NCBI GenBank assembly: GCA_905204635.1
Contig: CAJLAN010000075.1
Coordinates: 1-7,521, forward strand
Source of the DNA: an uncultured Collinsella sp.
Lineage (GTDB): Bacteria; Actinomycetota; Coriobacteriia; Coriobacteriales; Coriobacteriaceae
Direction of reading: 5' to 3'
Length of the DNA: 7,521 bases
Shown: one piece after another, positions 6,182-7,521 of the stretch
How positions within the stretch are numbered: position 1 is the stretch's first letter
How the letters are laid out: each line of letters opens with the position of its first letter
Notes under the pieces: model-generated
Told to the model about the DNA's origin: nothing
The model's database searches: none
Seen by the model: the letters and a program-made list of their open reading frames with translations, nothing else
Position numbers and translations under genes: made by a program

Positions 6182-6234
6182 GCGCAGGTAGGACGCCAAA
6201 AGTGGCTAAAAGGGCCTTGTCCTAAATGAGCTAC
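6178..6234. repeat. Right copy of the 57-bp imperfect direct repeat flanking the pilus operon
   Basis: Same length and orientation as 129-185, with 48 of 57 positions identical. TAGGAC (6189-6194) pairs perfectly with GTCCTA (6219-6224). Inside, GCC (6195-6197) can pair with GGC at 6213-6215 or 6204-6206. Where the left copy has GGC on the 5' side and GCC on the 3' side, this copy has GCC and GGGCC, which looks like a partly compensated change. Positions 6231-6233 are the LysR TAG stop codon, at the same place in the unit as the sortase stop in the left copy. Confidence 0.75.
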
Positions 6235-7109
6235 TTGAGGAGTTGTGCCATGGCGTTGACGAATTTTTGTACTTGGAGAGTTGGCTCGAGCGGGTAGTGC
6301 AGAAAGACTGGCACCTCGCGACCGCATAGGAACGGCACGCCCACAAAGGCAGGGTGCACGCCCGACCACGCTCCGCAGGTGAGCACCGCGTCGCCCTTTT
6401 CCTCCGCCTCGTTAAAGAGCGCAAAGTCAAAGCTGTCCACGTCGATCACGTCCACACCGCCGTCGGCCAACAGGTCGATGCGCAGGCTGTCCATGGCGTC
6501 GTTGCCGTGACGGAGCACGCGCAGGCGCATGCCCTCCAGGTCGGCAACCGCGATGCGCGTCTTGCGCGCCAGCGGGCTCGCGCGCGGCACGTCGATATAA
6601 AACGGCACGTTGACAATGCGGAGCTTTTGGCAGGCATCGCCCCAGCGCGGGGTCGAAAAACTCGACTGCACCACATCGACCTCGCGGCCCAAGCTGCGCA
6701 TAACGGTCTCGCGCTCGTCGTAGAGGTCGCTTACCGGCACGATCTCAAATCGCAGCGACGGTTCCAGATCATGAATGCCCGACCACATCGAAAGCGTCTG
6801 ACGCCCCGGGCACATCATCGACACGCCCAGGCGCACGGCACCGCCATCGCCCGCCGCGCGTCGGGCACGGCGCAGTGCGTCCTCGGACTGCCGCATAATC
6901 GAGCGCGCGTCGTCCACCAGCAGAGCGCCGGCCGGTGTCACCTTGACGCCCGAGTGCGAGCGTTCGAACAGTATGATGCCGAACTCGGCCTCGAAACCCG
7001 ACACCTGCTTGACGAGCGCCGGAGTCGACACGCGCAATTTTGCCGCCGCGCGCGAAAAGCTTCCCAGCTCCGCGGCGGCCGATATGGCCTCAAGTCGTCG
7101 ATCGTACAC
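6231..7109 (-). CDS. LysR-type transcriptional regulator
   Basis: A 292-residue DNA-binding regulator. The N-terminal winged helix-turn-helix (about 2-60) has the family pattern, with AELGSFSRAAAKLRVSTPALVKQV as recognition region and LFERSHSGVKVTPAG as the wing. A linker helix (about 62-82) and a periplasmic-binding-protein-like effector domain (from about 90) follow. The GTG at 7109 is preferred: GGGAG lies six bases upstream and the HTH then begins right at the N-terminus, as is usual. An ATG at 7142 would add 11 residues (303 in all) but has no ribosome site. The gene diverges from a short-chain dehydrogenase, the classic layout in which a LysR protein controls its neighbour and itself. 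It points into the pilus operon, about 190 bases upstream, but nothing shows it controls the pilus. The ligand cannot be told. It is very GC-rich (42 of 60 bases at 6541-6600). Confidence 0.9.
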   Translation of the reverse strand: MYDRRLEAISAAAELGSFSRAAAKLRVSTPALVKQVSGFEAEFGIILFERSHSGVKVTPAGALLVDDARSIMRQSEDALRRARRAAGDGGAVRLGVSMMCPGRQTLSMWSGIHDLEPSLRFEIVPVSDLYDERETVMRSLGREVDVVQSSFSTPRWGDACQKLRIVNVPFYIDVPRASPLARKTRIAVADLEGMRLRVLRHGNDAMDSLRIDLLADGGVDVIDVDSFDFALFNEAEEKGDAVLTCGAWSGVHPAFVGVPFLCGREVPVFLHYPLEPTLQVQKFVNAMAQLLK

Positions 7110-7217
7110 GTCAATCTCCCGTTTTCGCGCCCGTGGCCACATGGTGCCACAGGGGGTTGTTTTCGCAGGTCACGCGTTCAATTGAGAATAAACTGCATCG
7201 CACAGTGTAAACCTACG

Positions 7218-7234
7218 GTTAACGCCATTCTAAC
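7218..7234. promoter_or_regulatory. Candidate LysR-box operator between the divergent genes
   Basis: GTTA, nine bases, TAAC forms an inverted repeat containing T7220-N11-A7232, the generic LysR-family recognition pattern. It sits about 11 bases upstream of the candidate -35 of the dehydrogenase promoter, centred near -54 relative to the inferred start. That is a usual place for the recognition site of a LysR activator. The pattern is short and degenerate, so chance occurrence is possible. Confidence 0.4.
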
Positions 7235-7244
7235 AAATATGCAA

Positions 7245-7273
7245 TTCACCTGCGCAAATGCAAAGCATACGAT
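7245..7273 (+). promoter_or_regulatory. Candidate promoter of the short-chain dehydrogenase gene
   Basis: TTCACC (7245-7250), 17 bases, then TACGAT (7268-7273); each box matches 4/6 of the sigma-70 consensus. The start would be near 7280, with a leader of about 63 bases. The spacer contains ACCTGCGCAA, the reverse complement of the TTGCGCAGGT found in both flanking repeats. Confidence 0.4.
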
Positions 7274-7289
7274 AACCAGCGAAAACCAC

Positions 7290-7316
7290 GTGGGTCGGTT
7301 AATGGGAGCGACCCAC
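7290..7316. promoter_or_regulatory. Inverted repeat in the dehydrogenase leader
   Basis: GTGGGTCG (7290-7297) and CGACCCAC (7309-7316) are perfect 8-bp arms around an 11-base loop. The left arm also overlaps the palindrome CCACGTGG (7286-7293). It ends 26 bases before the ATG, upstream of the ribosome site. It could be an mRNA hairpin or a repressor site. There is no T tract, so it is not an ordinary terminator. Confidence 0.4.
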
Positions 7317-7342
7317 CGGGAGGCACAAGAAGGGAAGTTCCT

Positions 7343-7521
7343 ATGAGCAATTGGCTTAAGCTCGAGGGCGATGTCTGCGCCGTGACTGGCGCGCTCGGCG
7401 GTATGGGCGCCGAGATCTGCCGCGAGTTCGCCCGCAACGGCGCCAACGTCGTCATGCTCGACCTGGACGAGGAGAAGGTCAAGGCCCTGGAGGCCCTGGT
7501 GGCCAAGGAGATGGGTTTTGA
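7343..7521 (+). CDS. Short-chain dehydrogenase/reductase, N-terminal part (runs off the window)
   Basis: The first 59 residues of a Rossmann-fold oxidoreductase; the 3' end lies outside the window. The cofactor motif TGALGGMG (15-22) fits TGxxxGxG of the classical SDR family. The second beta strand ends NVVMLD, with Asp40 placed to bind the adenosine ribose, favouring NAD(H) over NADP(H). The catalytic Ser-Tyr-Lys would be further on and cannot be checked. AAGGGA lies 8-9 bases upstream of the ATG. The N-terminal MSNWLKLEG resembles Gram-positive sorbitol-6-phosphate 2-dehydrogenases of the SDR type as I recall them, but this is weak. Coriobacteria also carry SDR-type hydroxysteroid dehydrogenases. 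The substrate is unresolved. The divergent LysR gene is its probable regulator. Confidence 0.85.
   Translation, partial: MSNWLKLEGDVCAVTGALGGMGAEICREFARNGANVVMLDLDEEKVKALEALVAKEMGF

Noticed and set aside
6231..7109. LysR protein as the pilus operon regulator
   Set aside because: Divergent arrangement and the candidate operator tie it to the dehydrogenase; nothing in the sequence links it to the pilus promoter.
6354..7346. 330-codon open frame on the plus strand opposite the LysR gene
   Set aside because: A GC-rich shadow: His/Arg/Ala-rich with no domain, and it overlaps the start of the dehydrogenase gene and the intergenic region.
1..7521. CRISPR array, transposase or integrase
   Set aside because: No regularly spaced repeats and no recombinase-like protein in any frame; only short flanking repeats were found.

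Overview
The window looks like part of a Gram-positive actinobacterial chromosome, most likely a gut Coriobacteriia such as Collinsella. This is inferred from the GC-rich coding style, sortase-anchored surface proteins with VPT-type sorting signals, and the style of the LysR and short-chain dehydrogenase genes. No rRNA or other taxonomic marker is present, so the genus is a guess.

The central 6 kb (about 182-6038, all on the minus strand) is a four-gene sortase-assembled pilus operon. In transcription order it holds a 1109-residue tip/adhesin pilin with a VPTGI sorting signal (2709-6038), a SipA-like signal-peptidase homologue that lacks both catalytic residues (2080-2712), a 363-residue major pilin closely resembling Streptococcus pyogenes FctA/Spy0128 (937-2028), and a class B sortase (182-916). 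This order, and the unusual use of a class B sortase together with a dead signal peptidase, matches the S. pyogenes FCT pilus locus (cpa - sipA - fctA - srtC1). A fctB-type base pilin is not visible, and the adhesin has two tandem CBM-like beta-sandwich domains where Cpa carries thioester domains.

The likely division of labour is as follows. The adhesin and pilin are exported by Sec and held by their C-terminal sorting signals. SipA acts as a non-proteolytic assembly chaperone. The class B sortase cleaves the VPT[G/D] signals and joins the Thr to a pilin Lys. A candidate promoter lies upstream of the adhesin (6107-6135). A possible second promoter and a 12-bp palindrome sit just before the major pilin.

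The operon is bracketed by a 57-bp imperfect direct repeat (129-185 and 6178-6234, 48/57 identical by eye). Its right end carries the TAG stop codon of sortase in one copy and of the LysR gene in the other, at the same position in both. A third, partial copy lies at 100-119. A strong hairpin terminator is at 15-42.

To the right, a LysR-type regulator (6231-7109, minus) is divergent from the start of a short-chain dehydrogenase (7343 to the window end, plus). The shared intergenic region holds a LysR-box-like T-N11-A dyad, a candidate promoter and an inverted repeat. No stretch over 300 bases lacks a gene, and no CRISPR array, transposase, tRNA or rRNA was seen.
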